The position numbers and the translations under genes are program-made. Below, piece by piece: positions 1 to 9,533 of a stretch of DNA of 64,000 nucleotides; position 1 is the first letter of the stretch, and each line of letters starts with the position of its first letter. This DNA is from Gammaproteobacteria bacterium (GTDB lineage: Bacteria > Pseudomonadota > Gammaproteobacteria > Steroidobacterales > Steroidobacteraceae), in assembly GCA_003137095.1 (NCBI GenBank), contig PLET01000125.1, positions 1 through 64,000 on the forward strand, given 5' to 3'. The notes under the pieces were generated by a model. The model made no database searches. It was not told the origin of the DNA and saw only the letters and a list, made by a program, of their open reading frames with translations.

Positions 1-186
1 ATATTCAAGTTCATGACCGATCGCTATGGTGAGTTCGTGCGCTTCAATCCGCCGCTGGAGGCGAAGACGCTGCTCATCTGGGGCGCGCCGTTCATCATGT
101 TATTGATCGGTGCCGCGGTGGTGGTTCGCGTCGTAAAGCAGCGCTCGCGCATGCCATTGGATGACGGGGCGGCCGGTTCGACTTGA
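1..186 (+). CDS. ccmH: CcmH/NrfF cytochrome c maturation protein, C-terminal fragment
   Basis: The reading frame is open from the first base and ends in TGA at 184-186, so only the last 61 residues are in the window. They show the FM-x-x-RYG-x-FV-x-x-NPP segment that follows the N-terminal domain of CcmH, then one membrane span (about residues 26-45, LLIWGAPFIMLLIGAAVVV) and a short basic tail. CcmH is the thiol-redox and haem-ligation factor of system I cytochrome c maturation, acting on the periplasmic side of the membrane. ccmI follows after 11 bases, so this is the end of a ccm operon. The N-terminal CxxC domain lies outside the window. Confidence 0.85.
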   Translation: MFKFMTDRYGEFVRFNPPLEAKTLLIWGAPFIMLLIGAAVVVRVVKQRSRMPLDDGAAGST

Positions 187-197
187 GTCCTCGCTAA

Positions 198-1232
198 ATG
201 CACGTATTTTTCATCGTCGCGGCCGCCATGGCCGTGATCGCGGCAGCCACGGTGGCCGCGCCGCTGCTGCGCGACCGGCGCAACCGTGTGATCGGCGCGG
301 TTGCCGCCCTGGTGGTGGTCGGCGCGGCAGCCGGCTTCTACCGGCTTTGGTCGACATGGGACTGGAATGCGCCCATGCAGACGCGCGCCGAAGCTCCGGA
401 GATCGCCGCCATGGTCGCCAAGCTCGAATCGCGCCTACGCGAGCAGCCGAACGACCTGCAAGGCTGGCTCATGCTCGGCCGCTCCTACGAAGCATTGCAG
501 CGCCTCGATGATGCGATCGCGGCGTACGATCATGCGCATCGACTGGACAGCACGAGTCCCGAAGCCACGCTCGGCCTGGGAGAGGCCATCAGCCTGCGAA
601 ACGGCGGTGAGATCACGCCGGCGGCGGCCGACTTGTTCGAGGATGCACTGAGACACGCACCGGACAATCCCAAGGCGCTGCTGTACGGCGGCTTCGCGGC
701 CGCCGTGCGCGGCGACAACGGCCTTGCGCGCAGCCGCTGGGAATCCCTCAAGAGGCTGCATCCCCCGCCCCAGATCGAACAGATGTTGGACGCGCGGATC
801 GCCGACTTGGAGCAGCCTTCGGGTGGTCCGGCCGACGCAGGCGCGGTACCCGGCGGCGCCGCTGCGTCCGGCGCAGCCGGCGCCGCCGACGCGCACGCAA
901 CGGTCAATATTTCCCTGGCGCCCGCGCTCAAGTCGCGCCTGCACGGCGACGCAGCCCTGTTCGTTTTTGCCCGCGAACCGGGCAGCCGGGGACCGCCGCT
1001 CGCCGCCAAGCGCCTCAGCAGCGCGGCCCTCGGCAGCCAGGTGCAGCTGTCGGGGGCGGACTCGATGCTGCCCGGGCATGCATTGGCGGACGGACAGCAC
1101 GTGTCGATCACGGCGCGCATTTCATTCAGCGGGCAGCCCACGCCGGCCACGGGGGATTTGTACGGCGAACTGACCTACGAGGTGGGACACGACGGCGTGC
1201 GCGATCTGGTAATCGACAAGATCGCCGATTGA
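198..1232 (+). CDS. ccmI: Cytochrome c-type biogenesis protein CcmI (TPR)
   Basis: 344 residues. Two N-terminal membrane segments (about 2-21 and 34-50) precede a TPR region (about 85-200: NDLQGWLMLGRSYEALQRLD, then SPEATLGLGEA and NPKALLYGGFAA). An alanine/glycine-rich linker leads to a C-terminal beta-type domain (about 235-344) containing VNISLAPAL and LYGELTYEVG, as in gammaproteobacterial CcmI. CcmI holds apocytochrome c for the CcmFH haem ligase. The ATG lies 11 bases after ccmH, which fits one operon. Order and domain content make this a confident call. Confidence 0.88.
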   Translation: MHVFFIVAAAMAVIAAATVAAPLLRDRRNRVIGAVAALVVVGAAAGFYRLWSTWDWNAPMQTRAEAPEIAAMVAKLESRLREQPNDLQGWLMLGRSYEALQRLDDAIAAYDHAHRLDSTSPEATLGLGEAISLRNGGEITPAAADLFEDALRHAPDNPKALLYGGFAAAVRGDNGLARSRWESLKRLHPPPQIEQMLDARIADLEQPSGGPADAGAVPGGAAASGAAGAADAHATVNISLAPALKSRLHGDAALFVFAREPGSRGPPLAAKRLSSAALGSQVQLSGADSMLPGHALADGQHVSITARISFSGQPTPATGDLYGELTYEVGHDGVRDLVIDKIAD

Positions 1233-1241
1233 GGGTTGTAC

Positions 1242-2963
1242 ATGAGCGTTGCAAAGGGCTTGTTTGACGGCGACATACTGAATGAGCACCTGTTTCCCTA
1301 TCCGCGCCTGCGCGACAAGGATCGGGAGGTTCTCGGCATGATGGTCGATGCCATCGATCAGTTCCTGCAACCACGGCAGCAGGATTTCAGGCGCTGGGAC
1401 CGCGAGTCGGCGCAGCCGGCCGAATTCATCCAGGGATTGCGCGAGTTGGGTCTGTTCGGTTTGATCATACCCGAGGAGCTGGGCGGACTCGGCCTGTCGA
1501 ACGGCGGCTACGCGCGCGTGCTCTGCCAGACCAGTATGCATGACAGTTCCGTGTCCCTCACCATCGGTGCGCACAGCTCGATCGGCATGAAGGGTCTGCT
1601 GCTGTTCGGCACGCCGGCGCAGAAGGCGCGCTATCTGCCCCGCTTGGCCGGCGGGGAATTGATCGCGGCGTTCTGTCTGACCGAGTCGGGTGCCGGATCG
1701 GACGCGGCCTCCATCCGCAGCAGCGCCTCCAGAAATGCCGACGGCAGCTGGACCCTGAACGGTGAGAAGATATGGATCACCAACGGCGGTATCGCCGGCC
1801 TGTACACGGTGTTCGCCCGCACCGAATCGCCGGACGGCAAGATCACGGCCTTCATCGTGGAGGCGGCGTGGCCGGGTGTGAGTCATGGGGCACACGAGGA
1901 CAAGATGGGAATCCGCGCATCATCGACGACGACGGTGCATTTCAAGGATGTCGTCGTTCCGGCGGACAACGTGCTCGACGCCGAAGGCAAGGGCTTCAAG
2001 GTGGCCATGGCCATCCTCAACAACGGCCGCACCGGCCTCGGTGGCGGCGCCGTGGGCGGCATGAAGTCGCTAATCGGGCTGGCCACCCGGCAGGCGCTCG
2101 CCCGCCGGCAGTTCGGCCGGCCAATCGCTGAATTCGGCCTGATCCGCAAGAAGCTGGCGCAGATGGCCATTGATTGCTATGCGGCGGAAAGCGCCGTATG
2201 GATGGTGGCCCACCACGTCGATTCGGGATACGAGGATTACTCGGTCGAGGCCGCCATCAGCAAGATTTTTGCGAGCGAGGCAATGCAGCGCACGGCGCAT
2301 GAGGCGCTGCAAATCGCGGCCGGGGCGGGCTTCATGCGCGACCTGCCTTACGAGCAAATCGTCCGGGATGCACGCATTCTCAGCATATTCGAGGGCACTA
2401 ACGAGGTCTTGCGGCTGTACGTGGCCTTTTCGGGCATGAAGGAGCACGGCAAATCGCTCGGTGAGCTGAAAACGGCGATGGATGCCATTTTCAACCACCC
2501 CATCAAGGGATTCGGCGTACTGGGCGAATACGCCGAAAAGCGCCTCACCCACGCCACCGGCGTGGGTCGAGGGAAAATCCAGGTCCGGGTGCCCGCCAAT
2601 CTGGCCGATGCGGCCGCCATCTACGAGAAATACACCCTTGAACTCGCCAAGGCATCCGATTTCCTGCTGCGCAAGCACGGCAGCGCCATCACCGATCGCC
2701 AGCAGGAGGTTGAGAGGCTCGCTGACATCGCCGTCGATCTGTTCGTCGGCCTGTGTGTCCTGTCCCGGTCGATTGCATTATCATCGATGCCGGGCGGCGC
2801 AGGCGAACAGGCGGTTCTGATCGCCCGGGTGTTCGCCCAACAGGCGAAACGACGCATGGCCATGAACGTGCGGCGCATCATGCGAAACGAAGATGAGGAG
2901 ATGAACCGGCTCGCGGGTTTCCTATTGTCCGGCGAAGCCTATCCCTGGGACGTCATGTCATGA
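1242..2963 (+). CDS. Acyl-CoA dehydrogenase, long (VLCAD/FadE-like) form
   Basis: 573 residues from ATG 1242; a TTG two codons upstream is a less likely start. The first 400 residues are a full acyl-CoA dehydrogenase: FAD-binding CLTESGAGSDA (about 146-156), RRQFGRPI (about 288) and the catalytic-base segment FEGTNEVLR (about 384-392), with the usual Glu present. A further 170-residue helical C-terminal extension matches VLCAD/ACAD9-type enzymes. Expected role: FAD-linked alpha,beta-dehydrogenation of acyl-CoA passing electrons to ETF. It stands apart from the window's second dehydrogenase (39264), and its stop overlaps the RND adaptor start by 4 bp. Confidence 0.85.
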   Translation: MSVAKGLFDGDILNEHLFPYPRLRDKDREVLGMMVDAIDQFLQPRQQDFRRWDRESAQPAEFIQGLRELGLFGLIIPEELGGLGLSNGGYARVLCQTSMHDSSVSLTIGAHSSIGMKGLLLFGTPAQKARYLPRLAGGELIAAFCLTESGAGSDAASIRSSASRNADGSWTLNGEKIWITNGGIAGLYTVFARTESPDGKITAFIVEAAWPGVSHGAHEDKMGIRASSTTTVHFKDVVVPADNVLDAEGKGFKVAMAILNNGRTGLGGGAVGGMKSLIGLATRQALARRQFGRPIAEFGLIRKKLAQMAIDCYAAESAVWMVAHHVDSGYEDYSVEAAISKIFASEAMQRTAHEALQIAAGAGFMRDLPYEQIVRDARILSIFEGTNEVLRLYVAFSGMKEHGKSLGELKTAMDAIFNHPIKGFGVLGEYAEKRLTHATGVGRGKIQVRVPANLADAAAIYEKYTLELAKASDFLLRKHGSAITDRQQEVERLADIAVDLFVGLCVLSRSIALSSMPGGAGEQAVLIARVFAQQAKRRMAMNVRRIMRNEDEEMNRLAGFLLSGEAYPWDVMS

Positions 2964-4066
2964 AGCGCGGCGCCTGGCTGGTTGCGGCGGCGCTGGTGGC
3001 GATCGTGGCGCTGCTGGCCGTGCGGCTCACCCATGCCGTGATCTCCAAAAACGCCGTCGTCAAACCGACGATTCCGACCGTGACCGTGACGGCGGTGACA
3101 ATGAGCACGGTGCCCACCACGGTGAATATCACCGGCACCATTGCGGCGCGCTATGACGTGCCCATCGGCGTGGAGGGCGACGGTGGCCGTGTCGCGGCCA
3201 TTTTCGTGGAGGCCGGCGACAGCGTCAAGCGAGGCCAGATTCTGGCGCGTCTCAATGTATCCGTGCTGCAGCCCCAGGTCGGCAGCCTGGCGGCTACCCT
3301 CGAACAGATGCGCGCCGAGGCGGAACTCGCCGAGGCCGAATACCGCCGGGCACTGGCGGTGGGCGCCTCGGGCGCCCTGTCGGCGGAGGAAACCGAACGG
3401 CGCCGCTCCACGGCGGTGACCGCGGCGGCGAAGGTCAAGGTGGCCGCGGCGCAACTCGCCGAAGCTCAGGCGCGTCTGGCGCGGGCCGAGGTAAGAGCAC
3501 CGGCGGACGGCACCATTCTGACGCGCACCGTCGAACTGGGACAGACCGCGACCGCGGGTGGCGAGCCGTTGTTCCGCCTGTCGCAGGGCGGCGAAATCGA
3601 ACTGCGCGGCCAAATCGCGGAGCAGGATCTGCCGCTGCTGCGGGTGGGACAGTCCGCGATCGTGCACCTGACGGGAATCGCGCAGGATTTTCCGGGGCGC
3701 GTTCGGCTGCTCGGTGCCGTCATCGACCCACAGACGCGGCTCGGCAGCATTCGGATTGCGCTGACTCCGAATCCGGATCTGCGCCCGGGGGCATTCGCGC
3801 GCGCCGAGGTGACGGTGAGCAATGCCGAACGCGCGGTGCTGCCGCAAACCGCGGTGTTGACGGATGAGAAGGGCAGCTATGTGCTGATCGTCAATGGGCA
3901 GAATCGGGTGGAACGCCGTGCCGTGCGCGTCTCGGGAATGATCGCCAACGGGGTGACCATCGCGGAGGGCCTCGGCACACAGGATCGGGTGGTGGCGACC
4001 GCGGGCGCATTCCTGCAGGAGGGCGAGATGGTCAACGCCTCGGCGCCCGGAATCGGCAGTTCATGA
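2960..4066 (+). CDS. RND efflux periplasmic adaptor (membrane fusion protein)
   Basis: 368 residues. An N-terminal membrane anchor (about 5-25) is followed by a barrel-sandwich half-motif (VEAGDSVKRGQILARL, about 82-97), a helical hairpin rich in AE repeats (about 105-175), the second lipoyl-like half (VRAPADGTILTRTVELGQTA, about 179-198) and a beta-barrel domain. This is the AcrA/MdtA family that links an RND pump to an outer-membrane channel. The ATG overlaps the preceding stop, and the transporter start overlaps this stop by 4 bp, so the three genes are likely cotranscribed. No TolC-like channel gene is present in the window. Confidence 0.9.
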   Translation: MKRGAWLVAAALVAIVALLAVRLTHAVISKNAVVKPTIPTVTVTAVTMSTVPTTVNITGTIAARYDVPIGVEGDGGRVAAIFVEAGDSVKRGQILARLNVSVLQPQVGSLAATLEQMRAEAELAEAEYRRALAVGASGALSAEETERRRSTAVTAAAKVKVAAAQLAEAQARLARAEVRAPADGTILTRTVELGQTATAGGEPLFRLSQGGEIELRGQIAEQDLPLLRVGQSAIVHLTGIAQDFPGRVRLLGAVIDPQTRLGSIRIALTPNPDLRPGAFARAEVTVSNAERAVLPQTAVLTDEKGSYVLIVNGQNRVERRAVRVSGMIANGVTIAEGLGTQDRVVATAGAFLQEGEMVNASAPGIGSS

Positions 4067-7000
4067 AGAACATCTCCGCCTGGGCGATAAGGCATCCCAT
4101 CACGCCGATCGTGCTGTTCGTCGTGCTGTTCTTCCTCGGCGTGGTGTCCTTTATACGGCTGCCGATCAACCTGCAGCCCGATATCTCCTTTCCCGTGGTG
4201 CAGGTCAACATCACGCAGCCGGGGGCGGCGCCCAGCGAGATGGAGACGCAGATCGCCCAGAAGATCGAGGGATCGATATCGAGCATCGGCAACGTGCGCA
4301 ACATCACCACGCGCATCACCGAGGGATTGGTCACTCTGTTCCTCGAATTTCAAATCGGCACGCCCATCGACCGCGCCGTGACGGACGTGCGCGATGCGGT
4401 CGCCAAAGTGCGCAACGACCTGCCGATCGGCATCCTCGAACCCATCATTCAGCGGGTCGACGTGGAGGGCGGCGCGATCGTCTATTACGCGGTCACCACG
4501 ACCGCCCTGACGCCCGAGCAGCTGAGCTGGTTCATCGACGACACAGTCACCAAGCGGCTGCTGGCCATCGCCGGCGTCGCACAGGTGTCGCGCGGCGGTG
4601 GTGTCGACCGGGAAATCCGCGTGGAGCTCGATCCGGCGAGGATGCAGGCCCTGGGACTGACCGCCGTGCAGGTGAACGAGCAACTGCGGGCGCTTAATCT
4701 GGATGCGCCGGGAGGCCGCGCCGAGGTCGGCGGCGGGGAACAGGCCATACGCGTGCTCGGCGGGGCGAAATCGGCCGCGGCGCTCGCCGACACCCAGATC
4801 ACGGGACGCGGCGGCAAATCGATCAGGCTGCGCGACATCGCCGACGTGCGCGACGGGGTCGCCGAGATACGCACGATCGCGAGGCTCAATGGACGGCCGG
4901 CGACCACCTTCGGCGTGTTCAAGGCGAAGGGATCCTCCGATGTCACCGTGGCGGACGCGGTGCAGGCCGAGCTCGACAAGATCCTCGCGGAGAATCCGTC
5001 AGTGCACCTGCAAATGGTGTCAACCACGGTCGACCATACGCTGCGGACCTATCATTCCTCGATCAGCGCACTCATCGAGGGCTCGGTGCTTGCGGTCGTG
5101 GTGGTCTGGATCTTTCTGCGCAACTGGCGCGCAACGGCGATCTCGGCCCTCGCCATACCCCTGTCGGCCATTCCGACTTTCGCCTTCATGCGCGCCATGG
5201 ACTTCACCCTCAACCAGATCACGCTGCTCGCGCTGTCGCTGGTTGCCGGTGTTCTGGTGGACGATGCCATCGTGGAGATCGAGAACATCGTGCGGCACAT
5301 GCGCATGGGCAAGAGCGGCTTTCAGGCCGCCATCGACGCCGCCGACGAGATCGGACTTGCGGTGGTCGCGACATCGTTCACCATCATCGCCGTGTTTCTG
5401 CCGGTAAGCTTCATGGGCGGGGTGACGGGCCAGTACTTCAAGCAATTCGGCCTCACGGTTGCCGCCGCGGTGTTCATCTCACTGATGGTGGCGCGACTGA
5501 TCACGCCCGTGCTCGCCGCGTACGCGCTGCACGGCGACGCCGTCGCGGTCGCCCACGGCGACGGACCGTTGATGACGCGCTATCTGAAACTGTTGCGCTG
5601 GTGCGTGGCGAACCGCTGGAAGACCATCGGCGCGGGGGCGGCATTCTTTGCGGTCTCCGTGATGATCCTCATGGTGATACCGACGGCCTTCGTGCCGCCG
5701 GAGGATTTTGCCAGTTCGCAACTGGACATAGAGCTGCCGCCGGGGGTGCAGCTGGAGGACACATCGAGAATCTCCGCCGCGACCACCGCGCTGATCCTTA
5801 AATCGCCCGAGGTGCGCAACGTGGTCGAGTTCGTGGGCGGGGGCGACGATGGCGAGATCCGCAACGCCTCGCTGTACATTCAACTCGTGCCGCGATCGGA
5901 GCGCGCCCTGAGCCAGAAGGAATGGGAGCAGCGCATGATTCCTCTGCTCGGCCGGATTGCCGACGGACACCTGAATTTCTCCAATCAGAGCGGCAACGGC
6001 GGACGCGACGTGCAGCTGTACCTGACGGGCGAGGACCCGGACCTGGTCGGCGCCACCGCCCGCAAGGTGCTCGCGGAATTGAAAACGCTGCCCGAGGTGC
6101 ACGATCCGCGTGTCAAGGGCGACCTGCCCCGTCCGGAAATCGTGGTGCACCCGCGGCTCGACATCGCGGCCGAATTGGGCGTGAGCGTGCAGAGCATCAG
6201 CCAGACCATCAAGATCGCCACGATGGGCGACTTGCCGCAGAACGGCGCCAAGTTCTCGCTGGCCGACCGGCTCATCCCGATCCGCGTCAGCCTGCTCGAA
6301 AGCGCGCGGCGCGACCTGTCGATTCTCGAGAATCTGCCGGTGCCGACGGCATCGGGCGCGAGCGTGCCGCTCAAGTCCGTGGCCGATGTCAGCTTCGGCC
6401 AGGGTCCCTCGGCCATCCGCCGTTACAATCAGCGACGCCGGGCCTTCATCGAAGCGGACCTCAGTCCTGGCGTGCAGCTGGGCACGGCGACCAAGAAGAT
6501 CTATGCGCTTGCGTCACTGACCAACCTGCCCCGTGGCGTGCAGCTGGTCCAGACCGGCGACACGGAGTTCATGAAGGAGCTGTTCGACAATTTTCTGCTT
6601 GCGATCGGCGCGGCGCTGCTCATGGTGCTGGCCGTGCTGGTGCTGCTGTTCGCCCGCGTGTTTCAGCCCATCACCATCCTGTCGGCGCTGCCGCTGTCCC
6701 TGGGGGGCGCCGTGATCGCGCTGCTGCTCACCAACCAGCCGTTTTCACTGTCGGTGGTGATCGGATTGTTGATGCTCATGGGCATCGTCGCCAAGAATTC
6801 GATACTTCTGGTGGATTTCGCCATCGAGGAGATGCGTGCGGGCAAGGGCCGCCTGGATGCGATCCTCGAGGCCGGGCACAAGCGCGCGCGGCCGATCGTC
6901 ATGACCACGGTGGCGATGGTGGCCGGCATGCTGCCGGTTGCAGTCGGCTGGGGCGGAGACAGCGACTTTCGCTCGCCCATGGCGATCGCCGTGATCGGCG

Positions 7001-7137
7001 GACTGATCACCTCCACCCTGCTGACCCTGGTCATCGTGCCCGCCGTATTCACCGTGTTCGACGACATCGAACGCTGGGTGTCGCCCAAGGCCGGCAAGCT
7101 CCTGGCCCAACCAGCCGGTGCCTCGGCTACTCCATGA
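4063..7137 (+). CDS. RND efflux transporter (AcrB/HAE1-like)
   Basis: 1024 residues, a normal length for HAE1-type pumps. TM1 is at about 10-30, followed by a large periplasmic loop with the porter signature (LPINLQPDISFPVVQVNITQ). TM2-6 lie at about 335-490, with the TM4 double aspartate in LVAGVLVDDAIVEIEN (about 397-412) used for proton relay. The second periplasmic loop and TM8-12 (about 845-1010) follow. Expected role: proton-driven export of drugs or lipophilic compounds with the upstream adaptor. The C-terminal 11 bases overlap the end of the convergent emrB-like gene. Confidence 0.92.
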   Translation: MKNISAWAIRHPITPIVLFVVLFFLGVVSFIRLPINLQPDISFPVVQVNITQPGAAPSEMETQIAQKIEGSISSIGNVRNITTRITEGLVTLFLEFQIGTPIDRAVTDVRDAVAKVRNDLPIGILEPIIQRVDVEGGAIVYYAVTTTALTPEQLSWFIDDTVTKRLLAIAGVAQVSRGGGVDREIRVELDPARMQALGLTAVQVNEQLRALNLDAPGGRAEVGGGEQAIRVLGGAKSAAALADTQITGRGGKSIRLRDIADVRDGVAEIRTIARLNGRPATTFGVFKAKGSSDVTVADAVQAELDKILAENPSVHLQMVSTTVDHTLRTYHSSISALIEGSVLAVVVVWIFLRNWRATAISALAIPLSAIPTFAFMRAMDFTLNQITLLALSLVAGVLVDDAIVEIENIVRHMRMGKSGFQAAIDAADEIGLAVVATSFTIIAVFLPVSFMGGVTGQYFKQFGLTVAAAVFISLMVARLITPVLAAYALHGDAVAVAHGDGPLMTRYLKLLRWCVANRWKTIGAGAAFFAVSVMILMVIPTAFVPPEDFASSQLDIELPPGVQLEDTSRISAATTALILKSPEVRNVVEFVGGGDDGEIRNASLYIQLVPRSERALSQKEWEQRMIPLLGRIADGHLNFSNQSGNGGRDVQLYLTGEDPDLVGATARKVLAELKTLPEVHDPRVKGDLPRPEIVVHPRLDIAAELGVSVQSISQTIKIATMGDLPQNGAKFSLADRLIPIRVSLLESARRDLSILENLPVPTASGASVPLKSVADVSFGQGPSAIRRYNQRRRAFIEADLSPGVQLGTATKKIYALASLTNLPRGVQLVQTGDTEFMKELFDNFLLAIGAALLMVLAVLVLLFARVFQPITILSALPLSLGGAVIALLLTNQPFSLSVVIGLLMLMGIVAKNSILLVDFAIEEMRAGKGRLDAILEAGHKRARPIVMTTVAMVAGMLPVAVGWGGDSDFRSPMAIAVIGGLITSTLLTLVIVPAVFTVFDDIERWVSPKAGKLLAQPAGASATP

Positions 7138-8647
7138 CGGCGTGGGCAGCCGCCGCGCCGCGCCGCGGCGGCTGCAGAAGAAAAATCAGCGGCATCACCA
7201 GCAGCGTCAGGATGAGCATCAGGCAGAAATCATCGACGTAGGCGATCATCGCGGCCTGCTGGGTGATGGTTGCATCCAGCGCGGCGACTCCGGCCGGCAC
7301 CTTCAAGTCGTAGATTGCTGCAATGGCGGGATTGTCCCAGGCGGGATTGGCATAGGTGATCCTATCGGTGAGCGCGGCGTGCACGACCACGGTGTTGCGC
7401 ACCAGCATGGTTTGCACGAGGGAGATGCCGATACTGCTGCCGATGTTGCGGATCAGGCTGTAGATGGCGGTGCCTTGGGCGCGCATAGACGGATCCAGGG
7501 TGGCAAAGGTGGCGGCGCTCAGCGGCACGAACACCAGCCCGACGCCGATGCCCTGGATGATGCCAGGCCAGATGATGTCGGCGGCCGAGAGGTCCAGCGA
7601 ATAGCGGCTCATCTGCCACAGCGAGAATGCGGTGACGGCAAAACCGACGAACACCGCCACTCGCACATCGGTCCTTCCAACCATGCGGCCGGCGATGAGC
7701 ATGGCGATCATGGTACCCAGTCCCGCGGGCGCCGTGACCAGACCGGTGGTCGCGACCGGGTAGCCGATCAGGGTCTCGAGCATGGTGGGGGTCAGCGCGC
7801 GGGTCGCATACAGGACCAGGCCGACGATGAATATGAACAGCAACCCGGTGACATAGTTGCGGTTCCTGAGCAGCCGGAAATCGAAGAACGATTTGAAGGC
7901 CGGGGTGAGCGCGGTATGTGCGACGAAATAGGTGAACGCCATGAACAGGACCAGGGATTCGATCCAGGTCTCCGTCGAGGAGTACCAGTCGTTTTGCTGG
8001 CCGCGATCCAGAAGCATCTGCAGCGCGCCGATGGCGAGGCTCAGGGAGGCAAATCCAAACATGTCGAAATCCATGCGCCTCGCACCCGGCACGGCGCGGA
8101 TGTATCTCCAAATCCCGTACAGCGCGAGCCCTCCGACCGGGATGTTGATGAAAAACACCCAGCGCCAGCTGTAGCTGTCGGTGAGCCAGCCGCCGAGCGT
8201 CGGCCCGAGGATGGGGCCCACCATGACGCCCATTCCCCAGACGGCCATGGCGGATCCCTGCTTTTCCGGCGGGTTGATGTCCATCAACACCACCTGCGAC
8301 AGGGGCACCAAGGCGGCGCCGAACACCCCCTGCAGCAGGCGCGCCGCCACGATGGCGGCTAGGGAGTTGGCGACTCCGCACAGGGCGGAGGCCAGCGTGA
8401 AGCCCGCCACCGACACGAGAAAGACCTGTTTCTGGCCGAATCGATCACACAGCCAGCCGGTCAGGGGTGTCGCGATCGCTGCGGCGACGATGTAGGCAGT
8501 GAGCACCCAGGTGATCTGATCCTGCGAAGCGGACATGCTGCCCTGCATGTGGGGCAGCGCGACATTGGCAATGGTGCTGTCCAGCGTTTGCATGATGGTG
8601 GCCAGCATGATCGACAGGGTGATCATGGGCCGATTGAGCGGCCTCAT
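7127..8647 (-). CDS. DHA2-family MFS multidrug exporter (EmrB/QacA-like)
   Basis: 506 residues with about 14 hydrophobic segments. It shows the DHA2 motifs LDSTIANVALPHM (about 22-34), GWLCDRFGQK (MFS motif A, about 66-75) and motif C-like GPILGPTLGGWLTD (about 145-158). It probably exports small hydrophobic compounds. It lies directly after the marR gene with a one-base TGATG overlap, the usual layout of a MarR-controlled EmrB pump. No EmrA-type adaptor is next to it. Its 3' end overlaps that of the RND transporter. Confidence 0.9.
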   Translation of the reverse strand: MRPLNRPMITLSIMLATIMQTLDSTIANVALPHMQGSMSASQDQITWVLTAYIVAAAIATPLTGWLCDRFGQKQVFLVSVAGFTLASALCGVANSLAAIVAARLLQGVFGAALVPLSQVVLMDINPPEKQGSAMAVWGMGVMVGPILGPTLGGWLTDSYSWRWVFFINIPVGGLALYGIWRYIRAVPGARRMDFDMFGFASLSLAIGALQMLLDRGQQNDWYSSTETWIESLVLFMAFTYFVAHTALTPAFKSFFDFRLLRNRNYVTGLLFIFIVGLVLYATRALTPTMLETLIGYPVATTGLVTAPAGLGTMIAMLIAGRMVGRTDVRVAVFVGFAVTAFSLWQMSRYSLDLSAADIIWPGIIQGIGVGLVFVPLSAATFATLDPSMRAQGTAIYSLIRNIGSSIGISLVQTMLVRNTVVVHAALTDRITYANPAWDNPAIAAIYDLKVPAGVAALDATITQQAAMIAYVDDFCLMLILTLLVMPLIFLLQPPRRGAAAAHAVME

Positions 8648-9075
8648 CAGGTGCCCGCTTGCAGAATGTCATGCAGCTTTTCGAGCAGCTCGGTGGCGGC
8701 GCTCAACTGGCCGGGATCCACGTTCGCCAGCAGTTCATGGCGAAAGGCGGCGGCCTCGGCGCGCACTTTGTCGTAGAGCCGGTTGCCCGCTTCGGTTAGC
8801 ACCACGCGCTTGACCCGTCGGTCCGTGGTGGATGCCACGCGTAGCACCAACCCGGCTTTGACCAGCCGATCAATCATGGTCACCATGGTGGCGCCCTCGA
8901 CGGCCAGCCGATCGGCGAGTTCCGATTGGGAGAGAGGTGATTCCGCCTTGGCGGCGACTGCGATGGTCATCCAACTCGCCTGGCTCACCCCCAGGAACTT
9001 GAGCCGGCGATCCACGGCCTGGCGCCACGCGCGGGCGGTGTTGTGCAAAGCAGTTGAAAAGCGCTCTTGCAGCAT
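8647..9075 (-). CDS. MarR-family transcriptional regulator
   Basis: 142 residues. The winged helix-turn-helix spans about 55-105 (LSQSELADRLAVEGATMVTM, then the wing STTDRRVKRVVLTEAG), flanked by dimerisation helices. It is the first gene of a two-gene operon with the downstream EmrB-like pump, so it most likely represses that operon and itself and is released by a pump substrate. The start at 9075 lies just downstream of an AT-rich promoter with two overlapping palindromes (9093-9110). The ligand cannot be read from sequence. Confidence 0.9.
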   Translation of the reverse strand: MLQERFSTALHNTARAWRQAVDRRLKFLGVSQASWMTIAVAAKAESPLSQSELADRLAVEGATMVTMIDRLVKAGLVLRVASTTDRRVKRVVLTEAGNRLYDKVRAEAAAFRHELLANVDPGQLSAATELLEKLHDILQAGT

Positions 9076-9092
9076 GGCATTTAATATGTAAT

Positions 9093-9110
9093 CTAATAAT
9101 TAGTATACTA
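9093..9110. promoter_or_regulatory. Candidate MarR operator in the marR-emrB promoter
   Basis: Two overlapping palindromes sit 18-35 bases upstream of the marR start: CTAATAATTAG (9093-9103, symmetric about its central base) and the perfect 10-mer TAGTATACTA (9101-9110). On the minus strand a TTGATA hexamer overlaps the same block, so a bound protein would cover the promoter. Autorepression is the usual MarR arrangement. The site is seen directly; its use is inferred. Confidence 0.5.
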
Positions 9111-9152
9111 TCAAAATCTACGACGCGCCGCCCCGAATTGCAAAGGCCTGGC

Positions 9153-9533
9153 TCAGCCTTTCAGCCACACCACGGTGGCGATCCCCGCAAAGGTCATGAG
9201 CAGCGATCCGCCGAGATGCGCCGCGACGGCGAACAGCGCCCACGTGGTGCGCCCGGACTGTAGCAGCGTGACGATCTCCGCGGAAAACGTCGAAAAAGTG
9301 GTCAGACCGCCGCAAAAACCCGTGGTCAGAAACAACCGCCACTCCGGCGCAAATGCCGGATAGGCCGTGAAGAACGCGAGTGCCATGCCGATCACATAGC
9401 AGCCGATTAGATTGGCGGCCAGCGTGCCGGGGGGAACCGTTGGAAAATAGCTGTTGAGGAAGATGGCCAGCAGCCAGCGCAGCAGGCAGCCCAGCATCCC
9501 GCCGATCGACACCGCCAGGAATTGACGCCACAT
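9153..9533 (-). CDS. crcB: CrcB/FluC fluoride channel
   Basis: 126 residues, four hydrophobic segments, normal length. It has GGMLGCLLRW (about 11-20), GTLAANLIGCYVIG (about 36-49) and the hallmark GFCGGLTTFSTFS (about 72-84), with the central TTFSTF motif of Fluc channels. Expected role: fluoride export across the inner membrane. I chose ATG 9533 because it matches the family N-terminus and overlaps the APC permease stop (ATGA); the open frame continues upstream to 9746. I saw no fluoride riboswitch; the gene is second in its operon. Confidence 0.92.
   Translation of the reverse strand: MWRQFLAVSIGGMLGCLLRWLLAIFLNSYFPTVPPGTLAANLIGCYVIGMALAFFTAYPAFAPEWRLFLTTGFCGGLTTFSTFSAEIVTLLQSGRTTWALFAVAAHLGGSLLMTFAGIATVVWLKG

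Noticed and set aside
5922-7241. A 439-codon frame within the RND transporter gene in another frame
   Set aside because: The transporter frame carries all conserved motifs; this one is Arg/Gly-rich shadow sequence.
7118-8362. A 414-codon plus-strand frame
   Set aside because: Antisense to the EmrB-like gene and without recognisable domains; it is a GC-driven shadow.
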